From Brucella intermedia LMG 3301 (GTDB lineage: Bacteria; Pseudomonadota; Alphaproteobacteria; Rhizobiales; Rhizobiaceae), in contig NZ_ACQA01000001.1 in assembly GCF_000182645.1 (NCBI RefSeq), forward strand, positions 1,116,001 to 1,180,000: DNA of 64,000 nt, given 5' to 3'. This document shows, in pieces, positions 55,768 to 64,000 of this stretch (within the stretch, counting starts at the first letter, position 1; every line of letters begins with the position of its first letter). A model generated the notes under the pieces. The model was not told the origin of the DNA. It did not search any database and saw only the letters and a list, made by a program, of their open reading frames with translations. Position numbers and translations under genes: made by a program.

Positions 55768-56928
55768 ATGGGATTGCAGAAAATGCAGAACACACCGCTT
55801 GACGGTCTCAAGGTGGTAGAACTGGCGCGCATTCTTGCCGGGCCATGGGTGGGGCAGACGCTCTCCGATCTGGGAGCCGATGTCATCAAGGTTGAAAGCC
55901 CCGAGGGCGACGATACGCGCAAATGGGGCCCGCCTTTCATTGATGTGGAAGGCGAACGCTCTGCTGCTTATTTCCACGCCTGCAACCGCGGCAAGCGCTC
56001 GATCACGGCCGACTTCCGCACCGAAGAGGGCAGGGAACTGGTCCGCCAGCTCGTGGCTGACGCCGATGTCGTCATCGAAAACTTCAAGCTGGGCGGACTC
56101 GATAAATATGGCCTCGACTATGAGAGCCTGAAGGCCATCAATCCGCGCCTGATCTATTGCTCGATCACCGGTTTCGGCCATACAGGCCCGTATGCGGAAC
56201 GCGCAGGCTACGATTTCATGATCCAGGGCATGGGCGGCATCATGGATCTGACCGGTGAACCGGACCGGGAGCCGCAGAAGATCGGTGTGGCTTTCGCCGA
56301 CATTTTCACCGGCCTCTACAGCGTGATTGCAATTCAGTCGGCGCTCATCATGCGGGAGCGCACCGGCACCGGCCAGCATATCGATATGGCGCTGTTCGAC
56401 TGCATGTCGGCGGTGCTTGCCAATCAGGCAATGAACTATCTGGCGTCCGGCATATCGCCGAAGCGCATGGGCAATGCGCATCCTAACATCGCGCCCTATC
56501 AGACGCTGCCGGTTTCCGATGGCTATTTCATCATCGCCTGCGGCAACGACGGACAGTTCGGAAAACTGACTTCATTGCTCGGTGTCGGTGATATCGCTAC
56601 CGACGAGCGCTTCGTCAGCAATTCGGCGCGCGTGGCCAACCGGGCGACCCTGACGGCGTTTCTGGAAGAAAAGACCCGAGCGTGGAAGCGTGACGACCTT
56701 CTGGCCGAGCTTGCCAGAATCGGCGTGCCTGCCGGCCCGATCAACACGGTGGCCGATGTGTTCGCAGACCCGCAATTCGAGGCGAGGGGGATGAAAATAG
56801 ACCCGCAAGGCGTTCCCGGCCTGCGGATACCCATTCGCTTCTCTGATGCCGAACTGAAGCTCGACAACCGCTCCCCGAAGCTTGGCGAACACAGCGACGC
56901 GATCCTCTCGGAGATCGGAAAAGGCTGA
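55768..56928 (+). CDS. CaiB/BaiF-family CoA-transferase, probably glutarate-specific
   Basis: 386 residues from 55768; an ATG at 55783 (MQNTPLDGLKVVELARIL) is an equally good start. Class III CoA-transferase fold with NRGKRSITADFRTEEGREL, YCSITGFGHTGPYAERAGYD in pieces, and the catalytic aspartate of GQHIDMALFDC. Such genes next to gcdH transfer CoA from succinyl-CoA or another donor to glutarate (SUGCT type), making the GcdH substrate. It lies downstream of gcdH across the repeat. Confidence 0.9.
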   Translation: MGLQKMQNTPLDGLKVVELARILAGPWVGQTLSDLGADVIKVESPEGDDTRKWGPPFIDVEGERSAAYFHACNRGKRSITADFRTEEGRELVRQLVADADVVIENFKLGGLDKYGLDYESLKAINPRLIYCSITGFGHTGPYAERAGYDFMIQGMGGIMDLTGEPDREPQKIGVAFADIFTGLYSVIAIQSALIMRERTGTGQHIDMALFDCMSAVLANQAMNYLASGISPKRMGNAHPNIAPYQTLPVSDGYFIIACGNDGQFGKLTSLLGVGDIATDERFVSNSARVANRATLTAFLEEKTRAWKRDDLLAELARIGVPAGPINTVADVFADPQFEARGMKIDPQGVPGLRIPIRFSDAELKLDNRSPKLGEHSDAILSEIGKG

Positions 56929-57073
56929 ACGAAGACCCGAAACTTTATCGGCGCGCTCTTCCTTGCAGGGCGCGTTTTCGTTTGCAATCCATTGAAGAGA
57001 AGTGAAGTCTCTAATCAAGAAACGACTTTAACCCCTTGCGGGGAAAGTATTTTAAATTGTTCTTGAGAGAAGA

Positions 57074-57158
57074 TGGTGCGGTCGAGAAGACTCGAACTTC
57101 CACGGGTTGCCCCACAGCGACCTCAACGCTGCGCGTCTACCAATTCCGCCACGACCGC
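57074..57158 (-). tRNA. tRNA-Leu (GAG)
   Basis: 85 nt on the minus strand with encoded CCA. The acceptor GCGGTCG pairs with CGACCGC, the D-arm contains GGAATTGGTAGAC, the anticodon arm is CAGCG-TTGAGGT-CGCTG with anticodon GAG, the variable arm is long (GGGGCAACCC) and the T-arm has TTCGAGT. The long variable arm and anticodon define leucine, reading CUC and CUU. Confidence 0.95.
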
Positions 57159-57463
57159 CCGTGGTAGGAGCCGAACTCCGTCGGCGAGTGGGCATTTAGC
57201 AAATCACTTTGGGGTGCACAAGCCCCATCTGCATCTTCCGGCAATCTTTTTGAAAAAGAATGTGAAAAAGCTTGTGCTCAATCACGACAGAAGCGGAGGA
57301 AACTCCGAATTTCCGGGCTTTTTCAAAGACTTCCACAAATCAGAAAAATTTCTGAAAAACGTCATCAAGCGGATGCGCGGCGGTCAGCGACCAAGCTCAA
57401 GGGAGCAACGGGAAGCGAATCCGGTGAATCCGATTCCCCCGGATTCGTTTCGGCTGTCGAAAA
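57159..57463. other. intergenic region between tRNA-Leu and patatin gene
   Basis: 305 bases. It must hold the tRNA promoter next to 57158. A GAATCCG/CGGATTC hairpin near 57430-57450 may be the end of the patatin transcript. No reading frame with a ribosome site was found. Confidence 0.5.
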
Positions 57464-58420
57464 TCAGCCAGCGATGCCCTGCAGGCGCTTGATATCCTCA
57501 AGGCGCTTCAGCGTTTCTGTATATCCGGCGTCGATCGCTTCGGATGCGCGATGGAAATCGGCAAGCCCGATCTGTCCCACGATCGGCATCAGCGTGACGT
57601 CCGGCGGGTCGCCAGCCATGCGGGCGCGCGATATACGATCCTGAATGATGTTGAAGGCTTCCATCATCACGCCGGTAATGCCGAGCCGTGCTTCCTTCTC
57701 GCCATGGATTGCGTCGGTAAGACTGTCCTGCCGGGTTTGCGCGTGTTTGATGACCGCCGCGCGACCATACTGGTCGTAGTGGAGGTTGACCGCCAGAACG
57801 AGGCGCTGCTCATAAGCCCTGCATACGGATACCGGCACGGGATTGACCAGTGCGCCGTCGACCAGCACACGTTCCTGCCAGCGCACAGGCTCGAAAACGC
57901 CGGGCAGGGCGTAGGAGGCGCGCATCGCTTCCACCAGAGGGCCGGAGGACAGCCAGATTTCATGCCCAGTGCGCAACTCGGTGCAGATCGCAACAAAGGG
58001 ACGATCCAGTTCCTCGATGCGCAGGCCATCCAGATGCTCACGCAGTCGACCGTCCAGTTTCATGCCGCCGAACAACCCGCTGCCGCGAAATGTAATGTCG
58101 AGAAGATTGAACATGCGCCGCCGGGTAAGGCTGCGGGCGAACTCTTCCAGCTCGTCCAGCTTTCCGGCCAGATAACAGCCGCCAACAAGCGCGCCGATCG
58201 ACGTGCCGGCGATCATCTCGATATCGATATTGGCTTCGTCCAGCGCGCGCAGCACGCCGATATGGGCCCAGCCGCGTGCAGCGCCACCGCCCAGCGCCAG
58301 GGCTATCCGGCGCGGGTCTCGCTTGATTTCAGGCTTTTCAGCGGGTTCTTCTGCTGGCAGAGCAAGGTCGTTATTCGCAGCCTTCCGCTTCTGCCCCCAT
58401 GCAAGCATCACGATGGACAC
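57464..58420 (-). CDS. patatin-like phospholipase, RssA/NTE family
   Basis: 318 residues. The oxyanion loop GGGAARGWAHIGVL (about 44-57), the nucleophile motif GTSIGALVGG (about 70-79) and the Asp-Gly-Ala dyad partner VDGALVNPVPV (about 183-193) are all present, so an active serine acyl-hydrolase is expected. The substrate is probably a phospholipid or lysophospholipid. The protein has no membrane helix. It stands alone between hisI and the tRNA, on the same strand as hisI. Confidence 0.9.
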   Translation of the reverse strand: MSIVMLAWGQKRKAANNDLALPAEEPAEKPEIKRDPRRIALALGGGAARGWAHIGVLRALDEANIDIEMIAGTSIGALVGGCYLAGKLDELEEFARSLTRRRMFNLLDITFRGSGLFGGMKLDGRLREHLDGLRIEELDRPFVAICTELRTGHEIWLSSGPLVEAMRASYALPGVFEPVRWQERVLVDGALVNPVPVSVCRAYEQRLVLAVNLHYDQYGRAAVIKHAQTRQDSLTDAIHGEKEARLGITGVMMEAFNIIQDRISRARMAGDPPDVTLMPIVGQIGLADFHRASEAIDAGYTETLKRLEDIKRLQGIAG

Positions 58421-58437
58421 CTCTTCGTTTCCACCCG

Positions 58438-58495
58438 AAGCACTTCCGGCAAAAGAGCCCGGTAAAAGGGCAAACGGTTTGCGTCAGGAAATGCA
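58438..58495 (+). repeat. dispersed short repeat, family B (patatin-hisI copy)
   Basis: AAGCACTTCCGGCAAAAG at 58438-58455 matches the left end of the clpX copy with one change; the block GGTTTGCGTCAGGAAATGC follows. Confidence 0.6.
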
Positions 58496-58590
58496 CAGGC
58501 AAATAGCTAAAACGATTCCGACAGTTCCGTTTGGCGGGAACAGCTTCACGTTAGTGAAACATAGTATCCAAAGAATAAATGCTGCGAATT

Positions 58591-58617
58591 GATGGCGCGA
58601 CTCATATTCGCGCCATC
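58591..58617 (-). terminator. hairpin after hisI
   Basis: GATGGCGCGA (58591-58600) pairs perfectly with TCGCGCCATC (58608-58617). It lies 18 bases past the hisI stop on the minus strand and lacks a strong T run, so it is a weak or factor-assisted terminator. Confidence 0.55.
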
Positions 58618-58635
58618 ACATCCTTTTGACCGGGG

Positions 58636-59061
58636 TTAGTGCCCGTGATCGCAAGAGCCTTCAACGGCCAGGGAAATATCGCCATTCTCGGCAATAACCT
58701 GCCGATAGAAGCAGGAGCGGCGTCCTGTGTGGCAGGTTGGTCCATCGCCTGCAACGCGTACTTTCAGCCAGAGCGCGTCCTGATCGCAATCGGTGCGCAA
58801 CTCGACCACGCTTTGCAGGTTGCCCGACGTCTCGCCCTTCTTCCAGAGCGTGGAACGCGAGCGTGACCAGTAATGCGCAATTCCCGTTTCGAGGGTGAGC
58901 CGCAGCGCTTCCTCATTCATATGGGCGACCATCAGCAATTCGCCGTCACGCGCATCGGTAACGACAGCGGTGATGAGGCCCGATGCATCGAAGCGCGGCA
59001 TGAATGTCGCGCCTTCTTCTATGGCCTTCTTGTCGGAAGGCTGTGTGGGAAAGAAGCTCAT
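58636..59061 (-). CDS. hisI: phosphoribosyl-AMP cyclohydrolase HisI
   Basis: 141 residues, the single-domain form. [17 protein letters not shown] (about 64-80) and the zinc/magnesium cysteines in [17 protein letters not shown] and RRSCFYR match the three conserved cysteines of the family. It opens the adenine ring of PR-AMP in the third step of histidine synthesis. It follows folE by nine bases on the same strand, so the two are cotranscribed, a known Rhizobiales arrangement. The rest of the his genes are elsewhere. Confidence 0.96.
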   Translation of the reverse strand: MSFFPTQPSDKKAIEEGATFMPRFDASGLITAVVTDARDGELLMVAHMNEEALRLTLETGIAHYWSRSRSTLWKKGETSGNLQSVVELRTDCDQDALWLKVRVAGDGPTCHTGRRSCFYRQVIAENGDISLAVEGSCDHGH

Positions 59062-59070
59062 TTCAGCCGC

Positions 59071-59712
59071 TTATCTGCGGGTCAGGGTCATGAAGCGAAC
59101 CTGCTCCTCCGCATTTACCTGCATTTCGCCGGTAAAAGTGGTGGTGATGGTTGTCGAACCCTGCTTGCGGATGCCGCGCATGGCCATGCACATATGCTCC
59201 GCCTCGATCATGACGGCAACGCCGCGAGGCTTCAGAATGCGCTGGATACTGTCGGCGATCTGCGCAGTGATGCTTTCCTGCGTCTGCAGGCGGCGCGCGA
59301 AAATATCCACGACGCGGGCAATCTTGGAAAGGCCAACCACCTTGTGGTCGGGCAGATAGGCGACATGGGCCTTGCCGATGATCGGCACCATATGGTGCTC
59401 GCAATGCGAATGGAACGAAATGTCCTTTACGAGGACGAGATCGTTATAGCCGCCGACTTCCTCGAAAACCGTACCGAGGACTTCTTCCGGGCTTTCCGTA
59501 TAGCCTGCGAACAGTTCCTTATAAGCCTTTGCCACACGCTTCGGCGTTTCCAGAAGGCCTTCGCGCTCCGGGTCGTCTCCAGCCCAAAGCAAAAGCGTGC
59601 GTACCGCCGCTTCCGCATCGGCCTGCGTCGGCTTGCCATGCAAAAGAGTTACATCTGCCTGCTTGTTCGGCAGGCCGGATTCGTCATCTTCTTTGAGGAT
59701 GCGAGCGTCCAT
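59071..59712 (-). CDS. folE: GTP cyclohydrolase I FolE
   Basis: 213 residues. The zinc ligands are in [11 protein letters not shown] (Cys and His) and [11 protein letters not shown] (Cys), and the core [23 protein letters not shown] in pieces is typical of type IA FolE. It converts GTP to dihydroneopterin triphosphate, the first step of folate and, through QueD-type enzymes, queuosine synthesis; queA and tgt are also in this window. The first 30 residues are variable. hisI follows directly. Confidence 0.96.
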   Translation of the reverse strand: MDARILKEDDESGLPNKQADVTLLHGKPTQADAEAAVRTLLLWAGDDPEREGLLETPKRVAKAYKELFAGYTESPEEVLGTVFEEVGGYNDLVLVKDISFHSHCEHHMVPIIGKAHVAYLPDHKVVGLSKIARVVDIFARRLQTQESITAQIADSIQRILKPRGVAVMIEAEHMCMAMRGIRKQGSTTITTTFTGEMQVNAEEQVRFMTLTRR

Positions 59713-59972
59713 CAGTATTCTCCAGTAGTCTCCTTCAAGGAGGAGACGAGTTAAACGGACAATACAACGATACGCTTTGCGAGCGGGCGATGTATTGATC
59801 CGGCGCTTACGGTCACCGGACAGGTTTTCGTGCGACTGCCCCCGGGGTCTGTGCTATTGTTACCCATGGCGCAGACGCTACTTGCCTATTATATAGACAA
59901 TAAATTGCAACTTCAAACCGCAGCCGGGCGACAAATTTATGTTTTTCTCCGGCACGGCGGAAGGTCGCCTCG

Positions 59973-60413
59973 ATGATCGATGATATTTACAACAAACGCA
60001 TCCTGGAATTCGCCGGAAACATGGAGCGCCTTGGGCGTCTTCCCGAACCGGACGCGGTTGCCAAGGTGCATTCCAAGCTGTGCGGTTCGACCGTTACCGT
60101 CTATCTGAAAATGGCGGATGGCGTCGTGACGGATTTCGCGCATGAGGTGAAGGCCTGCGCGCTTGGACAGGCTTCTTCCTCCGTCATGGCGCGCAATATC
60201 ATCGGCGCTTCCGCGGAGGAACTGAAAGCCGTTCGCGATGAAATGTACAAGATGCTCAAGGAAGAAGGCCCTGCACCGGAAGGACGCTTTGCCGATCTGA
60301 AATATTTCGAGCCGGTGCGCGAATACAAGGCGCGCCATGCCTCCACGCTGCTGACCTTCGATGCGGTTGTCGATTGCATCCGGCAGATAGAGGAGAAGGC
60401 CAAAGCTGCCTGA
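59973..60413 (+). CDS. iron-sulfur cluster assembly scaffold protein (IscU/SufU-like)
   Basis: 146 residues. The three cluster-binding cysteines fall in SKLCGSTVTV (Cys37), VKACALGQASS (Cys61) and VVDCIRQIE (Cys135), the pattern of the NifU N-terminal fold. The residue before the second cysteine pair is non-standard for IscU, so this is the alphaproteobacterial subgroup, probably working with the SUF system. It shares a base with yidD (TGATG), so the two are coupled. It is divergent from folE over 260 bases. Confidence 0.88.
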   Translation: MIDDIYNKRILEFAGNMERLGRLPEPDAVAKVHSKLCGSTVTVYLKMADGVVTDFAHEVKACALGQASSSVMARNIIGASAEELKAVRDEMYKMLKEEGPAPEGRFADLKYFEPVREYKARHASTLLTFDAVVDCIRQIEEKAKAA

Positions 60414-60784
60414 TGTGTTCCTGCGGCAAGGATCATGGGGGCGAGGGGCCGCCAAAACGGTATAGCAGGAACTTTACCGATCCTTGGCGCAAGACGCCGG
60501 GAAGGCTGATCGGCACGGCATTCGTACGATTCTATCAGGTGACATTATCGTCCCTCATCGGCAATTCCTGCCGGCATTTGCCGACCTGTTCCGAATATGC
60601 CTACGAAGCCATCGCACGTCACGGACTGTGGAGCGGCGGATGGATGGGGCTGTTTCGCGTCATGCGCTGCGGGCCATTCGGCACACACGGATTCGATCCC
60701 GTACCCCGGACGCTCCCCAATGAATTGAAATGGTATCTGCCCTGGCGCTACTGGCGGTGCTCATCACCGCACGGAGATTTCTGA
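60413..60784 (+). CDS. yidD: membrane protein insertion efficiency factor YidD
   Basis: 123 residues from the ATG overlapping the scaffold gene stop. The YidD core FYQVTLSSLIGNSCRHLPTC (about 36-55), SEYAYEAIARHGLWSGGWMG and RVMRCGPFGTHGFDPVP is complete. YidD assists YidC in placing proteins in the inner membrane. The N-terminus has an extra Cys-x-Cys (MCSCGKDHGG) not usual in the family, which may bind metal. It is not in its usual rpmH-rnpA-yidC location, as is common in Rhizobiales. Confidence 0.92.
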   Translation: MCSCGKDHGGEGPPKRYSRNFTDPWRKTPGRLIGTAFVRFYQVTLSSLIGNSCRHLPTCSEYAYEAIARHGLWSGGWMGLFRVMRCGPFGTHGFDPVPRTLPNELKWYLPWRYWRCSSPHGDF

Positions 60785-60925
60785 CAGTTTTTTGTTAGCT
60801 GATTATAATTCATTAAGGATATCAACGTTTCATTGAGAATTGAAATTTAAGGCAGTGCTGTGGTCTTTTTCGGGCCGCAATTTGCCTGCATGTCCCCCTC
60901 GGCGTTCATATTCCTGCGAGCTGTT

Positions 60926-62140
60926 ATGCTGAAATCATCGTCCCGCCTTTCGCGTCTCATTGCATCCTTTGCGCTTGGTGCAGGTGTGCTTTGTACATCC
61001 GCGTCCATGGCGAGCACCTCCTGGGTGGTTTTCGATGCCGATAGCGGACGGATTCTCGGTCAGGACGACGCCAATATTCAGCATGCGCCTGCTTCGCTGG
61101 CGAAAATGATGACGCTTTATCTCGCTTTTGAGGCGCTCAAGACCGGCAGGCTGCATTGGGACGATGCAATGCCCATTTCGAAGAACGCCGCATCCAAGGT
61201 CCGCATGAAGCTTTGGCTGAAGCCGGGCGAAACCATCACCGTGCACGATGCCATCTATGGCATGATCGTCATATCGGCCAATGATGCGGCAACGGTAATG
61301 GGCGAGTATATGGCGGGATCTGAAGCCGCTTTCGGTCGCCTGATGACGCAGCGGGCGCGCCAGATCGGCATGAAGAGCACCTTCTTCGTCAATCCTTCGG
61401 GTCTGACTGCCAAGGCCACACAGCTTACCACCGCCCGCGACATGGCAATTCTCGGCATGAGCCTGCGTCGCGACTTTCCGGAACAATATGCGCTTTTTTC
61501 CACGCGCTCCTTCACGTTCCGCAATCGTGTCCTGAACGGTCACAACACCCTGATGTACCGCTATCAGGGCGTGGATGGCATCAAGACCGGCTATACGGAC
61601 GTGTCCGGCTATAATCTCGTTTCCTCGGCTATCATCAACGACAAGCATCTTGTCGGCGTTGTTCTTGGCGCCGGATCGGCGCGGCAGCGCGACGATCAGA
61701 TGGCGAAGCTTCTGACACGGTTCAGCACCGAAGGCGCCGAAACCAAGGGGCAACTCGTCGCAATGGCCAAGCCGCAGCCTGTCGCGAAGCAAACAGCCGC
61801 AGCCCAGCCCAAAGCCGACGCTGTCGCCGGGCTGATCGACGATTCGCGCATAGAGCAGGGCGATGGCGGATTCCTGATCGCCTCTGCCGCTGGCGCATCT
61901 GCCTGGACAATCCAGCTTGGCGCTCCGCCGACGCTAGACGGCGCAAAGCAACTGCTGGCCAAGTATCGGCCTGCGGTCGACAAGGTCGCGCCGGGTCTGA
62001 AGGCTGAAATTTCTCCGGCCGAAAAGCGTCGCAAGGTCTATCGCGCGCGTTTCTCCGGCTTCAAGGATTCGGCCTCCGCCGAAAAGGCATGCGCTCAGCT
62101 GAAGCAGCAGAAGATTGACTGCCTGCCGATCCGGAACTGA
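60926..62140 (+). CDS. D-alanyl-D-alanine carboxypeptidase with SPOR domain
   Basis: 404 residues from the ATG at 60926; a GTG at 60860 would add 22 residues. A signal peptide (about 1-28) is followed by the PBP5-type domain with SxxK S57-L-A-K60, SAN (SANDAA) and KTG (GIKTGYTDVSGY). The C-terminal 75 residues form a SPOR domain (SAWTIQLGAPPTLDGAKQLL onward), which binds denuded septal peptidoglycan. The enzyme trims pentapeptide ends in the periplasm, probably at the division site. An Ala/Gln-rich linker joins the domains. Confidence 0.92.
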   Translation: MLKSSSRLSRLIASFALGAGVLCTSASMASTSWVVFDADSGRILGQDDANIQHAPASLAKMMTLYLAFEALKTGRLHWDDAMPISKNAASKVRMKLWLKPGETITVHDAIYGMIVISANDAATVMGEYMAGSEAAFGRLMTQRARQIGMKSTFFVNPSGLTAKATQLTTARDMAILGMSLRRDFPEQYALFSTRSFTFRNRVLNGHNTLMYRYQGVDGIKTGYTDVSGYNLVSSAIINDKHLVGVVLGAGSARQRDDQMAKLLTRFSTEGAETKGQLVAMAKPQPVAKQTAAAQPKADAVAGLIDDSRIEQGDGGFLIASAAGASAWTIQLGAPPTLDGAKQLLAKYRPAVDKVAPGLKAEISPAEKRRKVYRARFSGFKDSASAEKACAQLKQQKIDCLPIRN

Positions 62141-62290
62141 TTTATTCTTTTCGACGTCGATAAGCGCGGCCTGACTCTGTCAGCGTGTCGCGCTTTACTG
62201 ACCGGGCGAAAAAGACTAGAACCCAACCTTCATTTCATACGCATGAACCCCACCCGCAATCGTTGGCGGGACTGGATAAGGATGACTAGA

Positions 62291-64000
62291 ATGTCGAATA
62301 CCGTTTCCATGCAATTTCCCGATGGCTCTGTGCGTGAATACGATGCGTCGATGACCGGCGCCGGCCTCGCGGAATCGATTTCCAAATCACTTGCCAAAAA
62401 AGCTGTTGCCTACGCCGTCGATGGCACCGTGCGCGATCTTTCCGATCCCCTCGGCGCTTCCGGCAAGGTCGAGATTCTGACCCGCGAAGACCCGCGCGCG
62501 CTCGAACTGATCCGCCACGACACGGCGCACGTTCTGGCAGAAGCCGTGCAGGAGCTCTTTCCGGGCACGCAGGTTACCATCGGTCCTGTCATCGAAAACG
62601 GCTTCTATTACGACTTCGCGCGCAATGAACCGTTCACGCCCGACGATCTTCCGGTGATCGAAAAGAAAATGCGTGAGATCATCCAGCGCAACAAGCCGTT
62701 CACCAAGGAAATCTGGTCACGCGAAAAGGCCAAGCAGGTTTTTGCCGACAAGGGCGAAAACTACAAGGTGGAACTGGTTGACGCCATTCCGGCCGGGCAG
62801 GATCTCAAGATCTATTATCAGGGCGACTGGTTCGACCTCTGCCGCGGTCCGCACATGGCCTCCACAGGCCAGATCGGCAATTCCTTCAAGCTGATGAAGG
62901 TTGCCGGCGCCTATTGGCGCGGCGATGCCAACAATCCAATGCTGACCCGCATCTATGGCACTGCCTTTGCGAACGATAACGATCTTCAGGCCTATCTCCA
63001 TATGCTTGAAGAAGCCGAAAAGCGCGATCACCGTCGCCTTGGCCGTGAAATGGACCTGTTCCATTTCCAGGAAGAAGGGCCGGGCGTCGTGTTCTGGCAC
63101 GCCAAGGGCTGGAAGATGTTCCAGAATCTGGTGAGCTATATGCGCCGCCGCCTCGACAGCCACGGCTATCAGGAAGTGAACGCGCCGCAGGTGCTGGACA
63201 AGTCGCTGTGGGAAACCTCCGGTCACTGGGGCTGGTATCGCGACAACATGTTCAAGGTGACCGTCGCCGGGGATGAAACCGACGATGATCGCGTGTTCGC
63301 GTTGAAACCGATGAATTGCCCCGGCCATGTGCAGATATTCAAGCACGGCCTGAAATCCTATCGCGATCTGCCGATCAAGCTTGCTGAATTCGGCAATGTG
63401 CATCGCTACGAACCGTCCGGCGCATTGCATGGGCTGATGCGTGTGCGCGGCTTTACGCAGGACGATGCGCATATCTTCTGCACCGAAGAGCAGATGGCGG
63501 CGGAGTGCCTGCGCATCAACGATCTCATCCTGTCGGTCTACAAGGATTTCGGCTTCGAGGAAATCACCATCAAGCTGTCCACCCGTCCTGAAAAGCGCGT
63601 GGGGTCGGACGAACTATGGGATCGTGCAGAAAGCGTGATGATGTCGGTGCTGGATCAGATCCAGCAGCAGTCCAACAACATCAAGACCGGCGTCCTGCCG
63701 GGCGAGGGCGCGTTCTACGGGCCGAAGTTCGAATATACGCTGAAGGACGCCATTGGTCGTGAATGGCAGTGCGGCACCACGCAGGTCGATTTCAACCTGC
63801 CGGAACGCTTCGGTGCTTTCTATATCGACAAGGATTCAGAAAAGCGCCAGCCGGTGATGATCCACCGCGCGATCTGCGGTTCAATGGAACGCTTTCTGGG
63901 CATTCTGATCGAGAACTTCGCCGGTCACATGCCGTTGTGGTTCGCGCCGGTGCAGGTTGTCGTTGCCACGATCACCTCGGACGCCGATGAATATGCCGCA
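62291..64000 (+). CDS. thrS: threonyl-tRNA synthetase ThrS (3' end outside window)
   Basis: 570 codons are open from the ATG at 62291 (AAGGA eight bases upstream) to the window end; about 88 more are expected. The TGS domain (about 5-65), the editing domain with [11 protein letters not shown] (HxxxH) and the class II core with the zinc cysteine in MNCPGHV are present. It charges tRNA-Thr and removes mischarged serine. The 150-base leader has a GCGCG...CGCGC hairpin region but no recognised T-box. Confidence 0.97.
   Translation, partial: MSNTVSMQFPDGSVREYDASMTGAGLAESISKSLAKKAVAYAVDGTVRDLSDPLGASGKVEILTREDPRALELIRHDTAHVLAEAVQELFPGTQVTIGPVIENGFYYDFARNEPFTPDDLPVIEKKMREIIQRNKPFTKEIWSREKAKQVFADKGENYKVELVDAIPAGQDLKIYYQGDWFDLCRGPHMASTGQIGNSFKLMKVAGAYWRGDANNPMLTRIYGTAFANDNDLQAYLHMLEEAEKRDHRRLGREMDLFHFQEEGPGVVFWHAKGWKMFQNLVSYMRRRLDSHGYQEVNAPQVLDKSLWETSGHWGWYRDNMFKVTVAGDETDDDRVFALKPMNCPGHVQIFKHGLKSYRDLPIKLAEFGNVHRYEPSGALHGLMRVRGFTQDDAHIFCTEEQMAAECLRINDLILSVYKDFGFEEITIKLSTRPEKRVGSDELWDRAESVMMSVLDQIQQQSNNIKTGVLPGEGAFYGPKFEYTLKDAIGREWQCGTTQVDFNLPERFGAFYIDKDSEKRQPVMIHRAICGSMERFLGILIENFAGHMPLWFAPVQVVVATITSDADEYAA

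Noticed and set aside
57421..57455. CRISPR-like short repeats (GAATCCG units)
   Set aside because: Only three irregular units, which form a simple hairpin near the patatin 3' end; no spacers or cas genes.
57073..57492. 139-residue plus-strand frame
   Set aside because: Runs antisense through the tRNA-Leu gene and has no ribosome site.
62141..62290. T-box leader for thrS
   Set aside because: No T-box sequence or specifier loop could be found; T-boxes are also rare in this class.

Overview
The window is a chromosomal segment of a Brucellaceae alphaproteobacterium, most likely Ochrobactrum / Brucella anthropi-like. The evidence is the gene order (ntrY-ntrX-trkA-hfq-hflX, clpP-clpX-lon-hup, uvrA/ssb, gyrA-coaD-ppi-queA-tgt), the protein style, the direct-repeat SOS boxes (GAAC-N7-GAAC) and the dispersed short repeats typical of this group. 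This assignment rests on family knowledge and was not checked by a search.

Layout. 1-1395: a 56-residue cysteine-containing peptide, a YhhY-type GNAT acetyltransferase and a SAM methyltransferase. 1617-8871: nitrogen-related two-component pair NtrY/NtrX, potassium-uptake regulator TrkA, RNA chaperone Hfq and GTPase HflX. 8980-14700: the proteostasis block ClpP, ClpX, Lon, then HU. 14899-20409: two small envelope proteins, then uvrA and ssb transcribed divergently from a 991-bp region with two SOS boxes and an orphan terminator that suggests a small RNA. 20696-23376: arsenic operon arsR-acr3-arsC-arsH. 23529-35321: a nearly complete C-P lyase (phosphonate) cluster: phnF, then phnG-H-I-J-K-L, a hexapeptide acetyltransferase, phnM, phnN, phnC, phnD and two phnE genes. 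It has a perfect PHO box, a PhnF-type operator, a second triple PHO box before phnC and a terminator inside the transport genes; phnH carries a frameshift. 35318-43479: marC, gyrA, a newly called 49-residue membrane protein, coaD, two cyclophilins, queA and tgt. 43531-49615: TetR regulator, RND efflux pump and a luciferase-like monooxygenase. 49604-53409: a Gram-negative sortase, its LPQTA-tagged VIT/vWA substrate and an XRE regulator. 53385-56928: LysR regulator, glutaryl-CoA dehydrogenase and a CaiB-type CoA-transferase. 57074-64000: tRNA-Leu(GAG), patatin, hisI, folE, an Fe-S scaffold, yidD, a D,D-carboxypeptidase with SPOR domain and truncated thrS.

How the parts work together. The ars and phn blocks look like an accessory cargo of about 15 kb between ssb and marC-gyrA, giving arsenic resistance and use of phosphonates under phosphate starvation. 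The SOS boxes tie uvrA and ssb to DNA damage. The LysR/GcdH/CoA-transferase set forms a glutarate (lysine degradation) module. No rRNA, IS element, prophage or CRISPR array was seen.

Most notable points: loss of three of the four zinc ligands in tRNA-guanine transglycosylase; loss of one zinc cysteine in UvrA; the phnH frameshift; no phnP-like gene in an otherwise full C-P lyase cluster; the orphan terminator beside SOS boxes; two copies of a 108-bp repeat in opposite orientation; and the sortase-substrate-regulator unit, whose function is unknown.
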